A stretch of 64,000 bases of DNA from Cystobacter fuscus. Lineage in GTDB: Bacteria; Myxococcota; Myxococcia; Myxococcales; Myxococcaceae. Position 1 is the stretch's first letter. The number at the start of each line of letters is the position of its first letter. The notes beneath the pieces were generated by a model. It was not told the DNA's origin. It did not search any database and worked only from the letters and a program-made list of their open reading frames with translations. Where the stretch lies: positions 7,936,001-8,000,000 of the forward strand of contig NZ_CP022098.1 of assembly GCF_002305875.1 (NCBI RefSeq). Reading direction: 5' to 3'. Positions 36,564-46,400 of this stretch are shown here, one piece after another. Position numbers and translations under genes: made by a program.

Positions 36564-39500
36564 CTATTCAGCACTTTCTTTTTTTTCGCGTCGGCCGCGG
36601 ATTTCAGCGGTGGTGCTCACGGCGGGGGGCCAGTCGGCACAGAGGCGCACACCCACCGTGGAGTCAGAGGCCGCGGAGGTGAACGCTTGACGATTGCTGA
36701 CGAACGTCCCGATGCGCTCGTAATACCAGGCACCACCCAGGATGACGAAGCCCCCGAGGTCCGGTACGGCCGCCTGGGTGATTTCGAAGGCATTGCCCGC
36801 CATGTCCTGGAGCCCGAAGGGACTGACCGACTCGGGATGGGTCCCCACCTCATCGGGTCCGAAATCATTGGGCTGCCGGTCATAGGTGATGTCGATATTG
36901 GCATCGTCCTTCTGGAGCCGGTTGCCGTGGGGATGCCGCCGGTCATCCGCGCCGCGGGCTGCGCGGAGCCACTCGGTCTCGTTGCACAGGCGCGCTCCCG
37001 GAAGTTTTCCGGTGCGATCGAGCCAGGTGAGGAAGCCCTTGAGAGTCTTGACGGAGACCCCGGTCAGGGGAAAGCGGCGCCAGTCCTGTTCCTGGCGAAG
37101 GCGCCGGCCGGGATAGCGAAGAGGCTCGCCGGAGCGCGCTGTGAGGACGGTGCCATTGGGTTGGATGAGAGAGTAGCGCCATCTTTTGTCGGGCAGACGC
37201 AGCAGCGTGAGCGCACCGGTCGTGCCGAGGCGCGGGGTTTCCAGGAGGCGCCGCTCCTCCTCCGTCGCGTCCCCGGACTCGAGGTACGTCATCCAGTCGC
37301 GCAGAGTCACCTCGGTCCTGCCAATGAGGTAGCCTCTGTCGTAGTACACCGAGTGCAGGGGGGAGCTGTGCATGAAATCCCGCACGTCCTCCGGATCCCC
37401 GCTGCCCAGGAGAAAGCGTCCGGGGGGAATGTAGATGTAGCCCTCGGGCACGGTGGAGGGCAGTTTGAGGTCGATTGACTCCGACTGTCCGCGCTCGAGC
37501 AAGAGGGGCAGGTCGACCGGCTCCGAGCCCTCGCGCTGGAAGCGGAGGCGATAGCTGCCCGCCGGGAGATGCACGTCAGCCACCGGAGTCTTCCCGAGTG
37601 GTCCGAGGCCTGGCACGGACTTGAGCCGTCGCCCCCCAGACTCATCGTCCACATATCGTTTGATCTCGACGCTCACGTCCGGCGGCGTGGTCTTGATGTC
37701 GAGTACGGCCGGAGTCTCGAGTCGCTTCAGCCATTCCGGGTTGTGAGCCGCCTGGCGCCTGAAGTCTCGCAGGAGCCGGTCGCGCTCCTTCCGGTCATAG
37801 AACGTCTCGGCGAGCAGGATGCGCTTGTAGGTGAGTTCGATGCGGAGCTCTCGCGCCTGGGCGTTCTGGGCAACACGCTCGAGGATGTCGTCGAGGGCGC
37901 TCGCCGCTTCGGCATGGGCGGCGTCTGCCCGGTCGAGCTCCTTGAGGGTCTGGGCCCACGTGGCTTCCGCCCGTGGCCAGAAATTCTGGGGGGCCCGCTC
38001 CTCGCGGGAATCCTCGGGGTCCCGTCCTTCGAACAGTTGGAGTGCGTCCTCTCGGCTTTTCTTGACGCGCTGGCTCAAGTCATTCCCCGTGGCGAGCGCG
38101 GCCTGGGCGGTGGCCATCCGCTCGCCAACGAAGCGCTGGGTGCCCAGGTACTCGCGCAGGAGCAGCCCACCGGAGAGGAGCCCCCCTCCGAGCACCACGA
38201 GACCGACGGCGAGTCCGATGCGCAGGCGACGGCGACGCACCGCGTGATGGGAAGCCCGGAGGAAGTCCCGTTCGCGCGTGCCCAGGAGAGAGCCCTCGAG
38301 TGTCCGCGCCTCGTCGAGCTGACGCTTGCGCCAGAGGAGATCCTCGGCGTTTCCCAGGCGCACCCACTCGGCTCCCGCCGCCTCCAGGCGCTGCCGGAGC
38401 GCGCGCTGCCCCGCGTCCTCGTCCAACCAGTGACGCAGCGTCGTCCAGCTCGCGATGAGCGCCTCATGGGCGATCTCGTAGCTGGCCCGCTTCTCCACGG
38501 TGCGCGCATGCACCAGGCGCCCTTCGGCGAGGACTCGCAGGGCGGTGCGGGCATCCGGGGAGGAGGAGAGTTCCTCCTCGCTCCGCGCGCCCCGGGTACC
38601 CTCGGCGGTGATGAGGCGGCCGAGCAGCCGGCGCGCGGCGAGCTGCTCGGCCGCGCTGAGCCGCGAGAGCAAGGCATCCGCGTGTCTCGACAACGCGCCG
38701 GCCACGCCGCCCATGGCCTCCAGCGCCTCCTGGGTGATGCGGCCCTGGATGGGGTCTCGGCGCTCCCACAGCTCGGCCAGCGCGAACTGGAGGAGCGGCA
38801 GGCTGCCCGCGCCGCGCGTCGCGGCCTCGACGAGCGTCTGGAGGAGGGCCTCGGACTCGAAGCTCACACCGCGGCTTCGCGCGGGACCAACGATGGCCTC
38901 GCGCACCCCCTTGGGACTGAGCGGTTGGAGCAGGTAGAGCGACCGCTCGACCGCGCCGTCCAGGCCAGGCAGGGCTCCCACTCGGGTGAGGAAGTCGCCC
39001 CGCACGGTGAGGAGCACGCGCACGCCGGACACGGAAACGTTGAGCGCGCCCAGCTCGCCCAGGAGTCGGGCGAAGTGCTCCGCCTGGACGGGCTCGCCGA
39101 GGGTGATGAGCTCCTCGAGCTGATCGACGAAGAGGAGCAGGCCCCGCCGCTCCAGGTACGCCGCCCGGAGCGCGGGCCCCAGCCGTCCGGGCTCTCCGGT
39201 CAGCCAGTCACTCAGTTCGGCTTCCGTCTTCTTGAGGATGGGCGCGAGCGCGGCGGCGAGGGCCGTGAGTGGATGGCGGCCGGGCTCCAGCGTGAGGCAG
39301 GTGAAGTCGCGGTACTCATCGAGCGCGCCCTGGGAGATGCGGGGAAGGATTCCGGCGCGGCACAGCGAGGACTTGCCGACTCCCGAGTCTCCGGCGACGA
39401 GGACGAGGGTGCCGCGACGCAGGCGCTCCACCACCTGGCGGATGTCCTCGTCGCGCCCGAAGAAGAGCGCGCGGTGCTCGGCCTCGAAGGGGGCCAGGCC

Positions 39501-40577
39501 CCGGTAGGGATTGCCCTCGGAGAGGACCTCCGGCACCTGGAGCTTCTCGAGCGCGGCACACAAGGCCCTGGACGAGGCATAGCGCTTCTCGGGATCGGGG
39601 TGGAGACAGCGCTCGATGAGCGCGGCGAAGTCGGGATCGATACCGGGGACGAGTTCGGTGAGTGGCGGGAGGACATCCGTCCTGGTGGGCGGCGGGGGCG
39701 ACGCGCCTGGAGAAGGGAGTGGATCGCCGGAGCGTGGCGGCAGCGTGCCGGTGCACAGCTCGTAGAGGACCAGACCGAGCGCGTAGAGGTCGCTGCGAGG
39801 AGCGGCTGACGTGCCGCGAAAAAGCTCGGGCGCCATGTACCGGGGCGTGCCCGCGATCTGGCGCGCACCACTCGCTTCGGGAGTCGCCTCGGTCCCTGCG
39901 AACTGGGCCAGGCCGAAGTCCAGCAGCTTCACCTCGCCTCCCTGGGTGAGCAGGACGTTGGAGGGCTTGATATCGCGGTGGAGCACCTGCTGCTCATGGG
40001 CCTCCGCGAGCCCGCGAGCCAGCCCGATGCCCAGCCCCAGGACGCGCCTCCAGGGCAGAGGCAGGGAGAGCTGGGACAGCGTCTGTCCCTCGATGTATTC
40101 GGAGACGATGAAGGGATGGCCACCGACCTCGCCGGTGCGGAAGACGGTGACGACGTTGGGGTGCTGGAGCTTCGCGATGGCACGCGCCTCGTTCTGGAAG
40201 CGCTCGAGCACTCGGATCCCTGGCTGGTGCGCGGCGATGAACTTCACCGCGACCTGCCGGCCCAACCGGGTGTCCTCCGCGAGGTAGACGATGCCCATGG
40301 CGCCCTTGCCGAGCGGGCGCACCAGACGGAACTCATCGAACGCGGCGGGTGGTCTCCAACCGGGCACGGGGAGCGAGGTCCGCGAGAAGCTCTCCGTGCT
40401 CGCGGGAGGCGACAGGCCGGGGTCTCCTCTGGAGGAGCCATTGTGGACGACCGCGGCGACGAGTGCATGGCACGGGGCGCACTCATCGATGTGCCGATGT
40501 ACGCGTGACCGCTCTTCCACCGTCAGCTGGTCGTCGAGCAACCTGGCGAGGAGTTCATCGGTCAGACATTTAGACAT
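36564..40577 (-). CDS. Zinc-finger / Ser-Thr kinase / STAND-like ATPase / SUMF1 fusion protein
   Basis: A 1337-residue multidomain protein. Residues ~20-40 hold an anti-sigma-type zinc finger (HRHIDECAPC: His29, Cys33, Cys36). The kinase domain (~75-340) has VAVKFIA, HRDIKPSNVLL with catalytic Asp202, and LDFGLAQF. Next is an ATPase with P-loop GDSGVGKSSLCRAG (Lys402) and Walker B LLLFVDQLEELI, resembling nSTAND1. A single transmembrane helix near 780 (GLAVGLVVLGGGLLSGGLLL) precedes a helical region. The C-terminus (~1120-1335) is a SUMF1/FGE-like domain (GRFLLGSGDPEDVRDF; RLCNETEWLRAARGADDRR; GNAFEITQAAV). ATG 40577 is chosen because it starts the zinc-finger region. A sigma factor is transcribed divergently 56 bp away. 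Confidence 0.9.
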   Translation of the reverse strand: MSKCLTDELLARLLDDQLTVEERSRVHRHIDECAPCHALVAAVVHNGSSRGDPGLSPPASTESFSRTSLPVPGWRPPAAFDEFRLVRPLGKGAMGIVYLAEDTRLGRQVAVKFIAAHQPGIRVLERFQNEARAIAKLQHPNVVTVFRTGEVGGHPFIVSEYIEGQTLSQLSLPLPWRRVLGLGIGLARGLAEAHEQQVLHRDIKPSNVLLTQGGEVKLLDFGLAQFAGTEATPEASGARQIAGTPRYMAPELFRGTSAAPRSDLYALGLVLYELCTGTLPPRSGDPLPSPGASPPPPTRTDVLPPLTELVPGIDPDFAALIERCLHPDPEKRYASSRALCAALEKLQVPEVLSEGNPYRGLAPFEAEHRALFFGRDEDIRQVVERLRRGTLVLVAGDSGVGKSSLCRAGILPRISQGALDEYRDFTCLTLEPGRHPLTALAAALAPILKKTEAELSDWLTGEPGRLGPALRAAYLERRGLLLFVDQLEELITLGEPVQAEHFARLLGELGALNVSVSGVRVLLTVRGDFLTRVGALPGLDGAVERSLYLLQPLSPKGVREAIVGPARSRGVSFESEALLQTLVEAATRGAGSLPLLQFALAELWERRDPIQGRITQEALEAMGGVAGALSRHADALLSRLSAAEQLAARRLLGRLITAEGTRGARSEEELSSSPDARTALRVLAEGRLVHARTVEKRASYEIAHEALIASWTTLRHWLDEDAGQRALRQRLEAAGAEWVRLGNAEDLLWRKRQLDEARTLEGSLLGTRERDFLRASHHAVRRRRLRIGLAVGLVVLGGGLLSGGLLLREYLGTQRFVGERMATAQAALATGNDLSQRVKKSREDALQLFEGRDPEDSREERAPQNFWPRAEATWAQTLKELDRADAAHAEAASALDDILERVAQNAQARELRIELTYKRILLAETFYDRKERDRLLRDFRRQAAHNPEWLKRLETPAVLDIKTTPPDVSVEIKRYVDDESGGRRLKSVPGLGPLGKTPVADVHLPAGSYRLRFQREGSEPVDLPLLLERGQSESIDLKLPSTVPEGYIYIPPGRFLLGSGDPEDVRDFMHSSPLHSVYYDRGYLIGRTEVTLRDWMTYLESGDATEEERRLLETPRLGTTGALTLLRLPDKRWRYSLIQPNGTVLTARSGEPLRYPGRRLRQEQDWRRFPLTGVSVKTLKGFLTWLDRTGKLPGARLCNETEWLRAARGADDRRHPHGNRLQKDDANIDITYDRQPNDFGPDEVGTHPESVSPFGLQDMAGNAFEITQAAVPDLGGFVILGGAWYYERIGTFVSNRQAFTSAASDSTVGVRLCADWPPAVSTTAEIRGRREKKESAE

Positions 40578-40583
40578 GGGATT

Positions 40584-40593
40584 CTTCCGGAAG
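40584..40593. promoter_or_regulatory. Palindrome between kinase and sigma-factor genes
   Basis: CTTCCGGAAG is a perfect 10-bp palindrome in the 56-bp divergent intergenic space. It is 7 bases from the kinase ATG, so binding there could block kinase translation or transcription. Short palindromes occur by chance in GC-rich DNA, so this is only a candidate operator. Confidence 0.25.
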
Positions 40594-40633
40594 CACGGTA
40601 CCCTGGACATCTTAGGGAGGTAGGCTGGCGAAG

Positions 40634-41557
40634 ATGAAGAGGCAACTGGACTCGGACGTGTCTTTCCTTGAATCCGCAACGAGGCGCATCGACATGTCGG
40701 ATGATCCTTTCTTTCCCGAGAACCTCCTTCGTGGTGCCTACGAGTTGGGGCGGAGCCGCTGGCCACGACTGGACCTGTCCTATCAGGTCTTCGCGGCCTA
40801 TCTATTACAGCGACTGAATCCAGCCGATCCAGAGATTCCGCTCGCGCAGGTGCTCGACAAACTCCATATCGCCGACCTCTACCTCGCGTGCGCCTGCGTG
40901 TACAACGTGCCCGAGGCCATTCCAACACTGGAGCAGCACTGCTTGACGCGGCTGCGAGACTCACTCCATCCGCCTTCGTCGTCGCTGGACGATGTCTTGC
41001 AGATGGTCCGTGTGCATCTGCTGCTCGGCACGAGCACGACCGAGCCGAAACTTCCCACCTACCGAGGAAAGTCCAAGCTGTCGAGCTGGATTCGCGTCAT
41101 CGCCGTGCGCATGCTCCTGCATCAGAATCAGAAGGCACCCGTCGACGAAGGGCCCGAGGAGAACGTGCTCAAGGCGCTCGCGGCCCTGCCCACGCCCGGG
41201 CCCGACGCGGAACTGGGCCTCATCAAGAGCAGATTCAAGCGCGATTTCAACCAGGCCTTGCGAGAGTCCTTCGCCGCGTTGTCATACGAGCAGCGGAACC
41301 TGCTCCGGTTCTACTATATCGATGAGCTGACGACGACCGAGCTGGGCAAACTGCTCGGAGTGGCACAGCCGACGGCGTCGCGCAGGCTCTCGGATGCACG
41401 GGCCGCCGTCTACGAAGAGACACGGAGGCGCCTCCAGGAGCGCCTCCGTCTGTCTTCGCAAGAGTTCGAGAGCATGCTGAACGTCGTCAGGAGCCAGCTC
41501 GACCTGAGCCTCAGCCAGCTCTTGAAGGAGGAAGAGGAGGACCCGGAGAAGGATTGA
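40634..41557 (+). CDS. Sigma-70-family RNA polymerase sigma factor (ECF-like)
   Basis: A 307-residue regulator of the type annotated in myxobacteria as a sigma-70 family factor. The middle has a region-2-like helical segment (YRGKSKLSSWIRVIAVRML near residue 138). The C-terminal region 4 helix-turn-helix is LLRFYYIDELTTTELGKLL followed by GVAQPTASRRLSDARAAVYEE near residue 245. The N-terminal 100 residues are atypical, and an acidic tail (KEEEEDPEKD) closes the protein. Its divergent partner is a kinase that begins with an anti-sigma-like zinc finger, so the pair may form a sigma/regulator switch. An internal ATG at 40694 (MSDDPFFPEN) is an alternative start. Confidence 0.8.
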   Translation: MKRQLDSDVSFLESATRRIDMSDDPFFPENLLRGAYELGRSRWPRLDLSYQVFAAYLLQRLNPADPEIPLAQVLDKLHIADLYLACACVYNVPEAIPTLEQHCLTRLRDSLHPPSSSLDDVLQMVRVHLLLGTSTTEPKLPTYRGKSKLSSWIRVIAVRMLLHQNQKAPVDEGPEENVLKALAALPTPGPDAELGLIKSRFKRDFNQALRESFAALSYEQRNLLRFYYIDELTTTELGKLLGVAQPTASRRLSDARAAVYEETRRRLQERLRLSSQEFESMLNVVRSQLDLSLSQLLKEEEEDPEKD

Positions 41558-41638
41558 GCCATCACCCTGAAACGCAGCAGCCACATCCTCCAAAACCAAT
41601 GAGCACGGTGAGTGGCTGTCCGTGTCTCCGCGAAGCCC

Positions 41639-42304
41639 TCACCATGAAGGGAGGATGCGGATGTCCTCCGGGAATACGGGGTCCACTTCGTACTCGCCGA
41701 GGAACTCTCCGCTGAAGCCCTGGATGACGACGCGCTGCCCCTCCTCGAGCTCGCTCACGTCGATGCCCGTGCCGGCATTGACGAACACGAAGGTGGGACC
41801 GGTGCCGTCATCCACCGCGAACTTGTATCCGAAGGGAAGGTCATCCTCGATGTCGCTGACGATGGTGCCCATGATGCGGACGAGGCGGCCCTCGGTCTCC
41901 TCACTCACGTCGCCGGTCGTCACGGGATGGGGTCGGGGCGCGTGCGCATCCCCCAGCACCTCGATGGACGTCGGTGCCACGCTGAGCACCTGCCCGAAGG
42001 AGTTGGTCAGCGTACCCGTCACACGGACCACCTGGCCGACCTCGATGTTCGCCTCGAGCGAGTCGAGGATGTAGATGCCGACCTTCTTCTCCTGGAGGGC
42101 GAAGCCATTGTCATTGGGAAAGAAGGCTCCCGTGAATGACGTCGCCACCCCCACCACCGTCACGGTGGTGCCCAGGGGTTGCTGGCGAGCGGCGGCGATG
42201 GAGCCGTCCGGGGGCTTCGCCACGACCGGGCCAGGAGCGGCAATGGCCACCACCGCGAGCAGCACAGCCAGTCCGGCCATCCACTGCATCCTCATTGCAA
42301 CCAT
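41639..42304 (-). CDS. Secreted OB-fold-like protein
   Basis: A 221-residue secreted protein. ATG 42304 has AGGAG upstream and starts a signal peptide (MVAMRMQWMAGLAVLLAVVA) cleaved near VVAKP. The mature part has two beta-rich halves, each with an OB-fold-like pattern: VTVVGVATSFTGAFFPND, VGQVVRVTGTLTNSFGQV, then GRLVRIMGTIVSDIEDDLP and LEEGQRVVIQGFSGEFLGEY. Such repeats resemble nucleic-acid or oligosaccharide-binding OB domains of secreted proteins (DUF5689 or YhcR-like). No catalytic residues are evident. Function unknown. Confidence 0.72.
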   Translation of the reverse strand: MVAMRMQWMAGLAVLLAVVAIAAPGPVVAKPPDGSIAAARQQPLGTTVTVVGVATSFTGAFFPNDNGFALQEKKVGIYILDSLEANIEVGQVVRVTGTLTNSFGQVLSVAPTSIEVLGDAHAPRPHPVTTGDVSEETEGRLVRIMGTIVSDIEDDLPFGYKFAVDDGTGPTFVFVNAGTGIDVSELEEGQRVVIQGFSGEFLGEYEVDPVFPEDIRILPSW

Positions 42305-42626
42305 GACGTGCTCCTGTTTCTGCGTCCCGGAGGAAGCGTTGAGCGCCAGCGTTACATGGCGCGTCTGAGCTTCTAGTCGGAAATCCACGGGGTGACAGTC
42401 GTACCCGGGTCGCACGACGCATGCCCATCCCACCCTGGTATATGAAGTGTGAGGAAATCGACTCCGGCGAGGGCAAGCAGTTTCAGGACCGGAGCGCTCG
42501 AGCACTGTGTACGAAATGGATCATGACATCGCCATCACCCACGCACGACCCTCCTGTCTCGGTGGACGCATCAGAGTTAGAGCCGAGGCCTTTCTACGTG
42601 GATCCGCAGTAGGCGCCGGGCCCCCG

Positions 42627-43355
42627 ATGCGCACCTTCTTTCTCTGCGCGCTGCTCGCCGCGGCGCCCTCGCCGCCCGTGAGCTTGAAAGCAGGCGCGGC
42701 CGAGTCCGGTGAGGAAGTCTCCCTGACCATCAACGGTGTCGGGGTGCCCGCGCGCGTCGAAGCGGGCATCTACCTCTTCGGCAAGCTCAGCGTGCCCTCA
42801 CATCCGCTCCGAGCGCTCCTGCTTCGCAGTACCGATGGCGGAGCCCACTGGACCGAGGTGCTCCCAGCCGAGGAGCACAGCGAGGTGCTCTTCGTGCGCT
42901 TCGTGGGCTGCCAGGGTCGCGCCCTCGTGGGTTGGAGCACGGAAGGTCCCGGGCAGCTCACGCTGTTCGCGACCTCTGACTGTGGGGCGACGTGGAAGCG
43001 TCGAGGCCGACTCCCCAAGGCCGTCTGGTCCGAGTGGCCGGAGCAGATGGACTGGAAGGACGGTCAGCGGGGGACGGTGTGGTTGACGGACGCGAACGAG
43101 GAGAACGCCCCCGCTCGCGCGATCGCCACGAGCGATGGAGGCCGGACCTGGAGCAACCTCGAGCAACCGCCCCGGGTTCCTCCCCCGGAGCCACCCTTGG
43201 AGGCACGGGGCCCCACGGGAGTTCTCTGGAAGGTGACACCGGAGGAGCGGACGATCCGCGTGGAGCGCCAGGAGAACGGCGCCCCCCCGGAGGTCCGCGT
43301 CCTGCTGCCCGTGTCCTGGCGGCGCGAGGGGAAGAAGCTCGTCCCCGCCGGCTGA
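42627..43355 (+). CDS. Secreted BNR/sialidase-like beta-propeller protein
   Basis: A 242-residue protein with a short signal peptide (MRTFFLCALLAAAPSPP). It contains BNR-type Asp-box repeats, LLRSTDGGAHWTEVLP near residue 68, FATSDCGATWKRRG near 112 and IATSDGGRTWSNLEQP near 165, separated by about 45-55 residues as in sialidase or YCF48-like propellers. Only three repeats are present, so it cannot form a full propeller alone and may be partial or oligomeric. The earlier ATG at 42507 adds residues without a signal sequence. Function unknown; no catalytic sialidase residues are evident. Confidence 0.68.
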   Translation: MRTFFLCALLAAAPSPPVSLKAGAAESGEEVSLTINGVGVPARVEAGIYLFGKLSVPSHPLRALLLRSTDGGAHWTEVLPAEEHSEVLFVRFVGCQGRALVGWSTEGPGQLTLFATSDCGATWKRRGRLPKAVWSEWPEQMDWKDGQRGTVWLTDANEENAPARAIATSDGGRTWSNLEQPPRVPPPEPPLEARGPTGVLWKVTPEERTIRVERQENGAPPEVRVLLPVSWRREGKKLVPAG

Positions 43356-43497
43356 CAGAAGCGTCCGCTCACCATGAGTCGTCGGGCACGGTCCAGCCAC
43401 GGCGTGGGGCAGCAGCCAATCCTTGTAAAACTTGACTTCACCGAAATAACTGGAGAAGCATCCGAGCCCCACGTCCTACCCCACGAAGGAGTGCCCG

Positions 43498-46400
43498 ATG
43501 CCCTCCCCCCGGTCGCGCCCCCGTCGTCCCTCCCGGCGAGGCGTCCGCGTCGCCACCACCCTCCTCATCGCCGCGACCGCCGGAGTGACGGCGGGCACCG
43601 CCTGGGCGATCAACGCGCCCACCGTCTACGCTCGCAACCCGACGGCCGGCACGTCCTTCCTCAACCACACCGCGCTGCTCGGCGGCATCAACGACAAGCC
43701 GTGGTTCGAGGCGAACATTCCCTTCCTCGAGGTGCCGGACGCGCAGATCCAGGCCGTCTATTACTACCGCTGGCAGACCTACAAGGAGCACCTGGTCTAC
43801 ACCGGGGCGGAGTATGGCTACCTGTCCAACGAGTTCCTCACCCCGGTGTTCTACGGAGCGCCTTACGGCGGCATCGTCGCGGCGGCCGGCCACCACATCA
43901 ACGAGGGCCGCTGGCTGCGTGATCAGCAGTACGTGAAGGACGTCATCAACTACTGGCTCGCGGGGCCCGGACAGTTCCCCAAGCCCATGATCGAGTCGGT
44001 GAACCCCAACACGTCCGACTGGGCCCACGAGTACAGCTTCTGGGCCGCCAGCTCCGTGTGGCAGCACTACCTGGTCACCGGGGACAAGGCGTTCGCCATC
44101 GGCCAGCTACCCAACCTCATCAAGCAGTACCGGGGCTGGGACAACCAATTCAACTCCGCGCTCGGCCTTTATTGGCAGGTGCCCGTCTGGGACGCCACCG
44201 AGCTGACCCCCGCGTCCTACGAGTCCCCGGACCCGTACCACGGCGGACCGGGCTACCGGCCCACCATCAATGCCTACCAGTATGGGGATGCCCGCGCCAT
44301 CGCCCAGCTCGCCACCCTGGCGGGCGACTCCACCACCGCCACGGAATACAACAACCGGGCGAGCGCGCTGAAGACCGCGACCCGGGCCCGGTTGTGGGAC
44401 CCGAACCGCTCCTTCTTCTTCCACATGCATCGCGACAACAACCCGGGCAACACCCTGCTCGGCACTCGCGAGGAGCACGGCTTCGTGCCCTGGATGTTCC
44501 ACCTGCCGCAGGCCTCGGACTCCGCCGCGTTCGCGCAGCTGCTGGATCCCCAGGGGTTCGCCTCGCCCTACGGGCCCACCACGGTCGAGCGGCGCAGCAA
44601 GTGGTTCAACCACGAGGCCTCCAAGGGCTGCTGCCGCTGGATCGGACCGTCCTGGCCCTACGAGACCTCGCAGACCCTCACGGGCCTGGCCAACCTGCTC
44701 ATCGACTACCCCGCGCAGACGACCATCACCCCGGCCCACTACGTGAGCCTGCTGCGCGGCTACGCGTTGACGCAGTACAAGAATGGCGTCCCCTACGTCG
44801 CCGAGGCCCATGACGCCGATACCGACAAGTGGATCTACGACGGGGGCGGCCACAGCGAGGACTACAACCACTCCACCTACAACGACAACGTCATCTCCGG
44901 ACTCATCGGCGTGCGCGGCCAGGCCGACAACACGCTGACGATCCGGCCGCTCGCCCCGGCGTCGTGGGACTACTTCGCGCTGGAGAACCTCCCGTACCAC
45001 GGCCACAACGTCACCGTGCTGTGGGACCGGCTCGGCACCCGGTACGACCAGGGCGTGGGTCTGCACCTCTACGTCGACGGGGTGAAGGTCGCCAGCCAGA
45101 CGGGCCTGGGTGCCGTCACGATCAACGTGGGCGCCCCGCTCATGCAGTCCAACGGCGGGGGCAAGGTCAACTTCGCCGCCAATGGCCAGCGCATCGCGAA
45201 CAAGGCACAACCCTTCGCGTCGTACACGTTCGGCGGCGCCGGGGACAACGCCTGGAACGCGATCGACGGCCTCATCTTCCGCAATGGCATTCCCCAGAAC
45301 ACCCGCTGGACCACGTACGCGACCACCCAGGCGAGTGACTTCTTCGGCGTGAAGTTCCAGCACCCCGTCACGACCTCGGACGTGCGGCTGTATTTCTATG
45401 ACGACGGCGGGGGCGTGCGCACGCCCAGGAGCTATGACCTGCAGTACTGGACGGGCAGTGCCTGGGCGAGCGTGCCCAACCAGACGCGGACGCCCGCGGA
45501 GCCCACGGCCACCACGGTCAACCAGATCACCTTCCCCCCCCTGACCACGACCCAGTTGCGCGTGGTCGCGCCCAACGCCGGTGGTGGCACTGGCTGGGGT
45601 CTCAGCGAGTTCGAGGCCTGGTCGGCCCCGGTCTTCCTCCTGCAGAACGTCAACAGCGACAAGCTGCTGGCCGTGTCCTCCGCCTCGCAGGACCCGAGCG
45701 CCAACGTGCAGCAGTACGCCGACAACGGGACGCTGGACCACCAGTGGGAGCTGGTGGACGCGGGCGGCGGCTGGTTCAAGGTCGTCAACCTCAACAGCGG
45801 CCTCGTGCTGGCCGTGCGCAACGCCTCCAAGGCCCTGAGCGCGCAGATCCAGCAGTCTCCGGACAGCGGCACGAGCGAGCAGCACTGGCGGTTCGTCGAC
45901 GCGGGCAGCGGCCAGTTCAAGATCGTCAACCGCAACAGCGGGCTCGTCCTCGGCGTCGACGGCATGTCCAAGTCGGACAGCGCCAACGTGGTGCAGTTCA
46001 GCGACAACGGGACGCAGGATCACCTCTGGCGGATGGAGCCGGCCTGGCAGCCCCAGCTCTTCACCGACGACTTCGAGGGCAATACGGCCAGCCAGTGGTC
46101 GCCGCAGCAGGGCACCTGGTCGCTCTGCCGCCCCGTGTCCTACGAGTACTGCGCGACCGGGACGGGAGAGAACCTCGCGCTGGCTGGCAACGCCGGCTGG
46201 CGGGCGTACACGATGGACGCCTCGGTGCTCGCCAACGGCGCACCGCTCAACGCCGGCATCGCACTGGTGGCCCGCGCCCAGGACGCGAGCCACTACTACC
46301 AGGCGGAGTTCAAGCGCACGAGTGCCGGCTACGAGTGGACGGTGTCGAAGAACGACGGGGGCACGTGGACGGTCCTGGCCAGCGGCCCCTACACCTGGCC

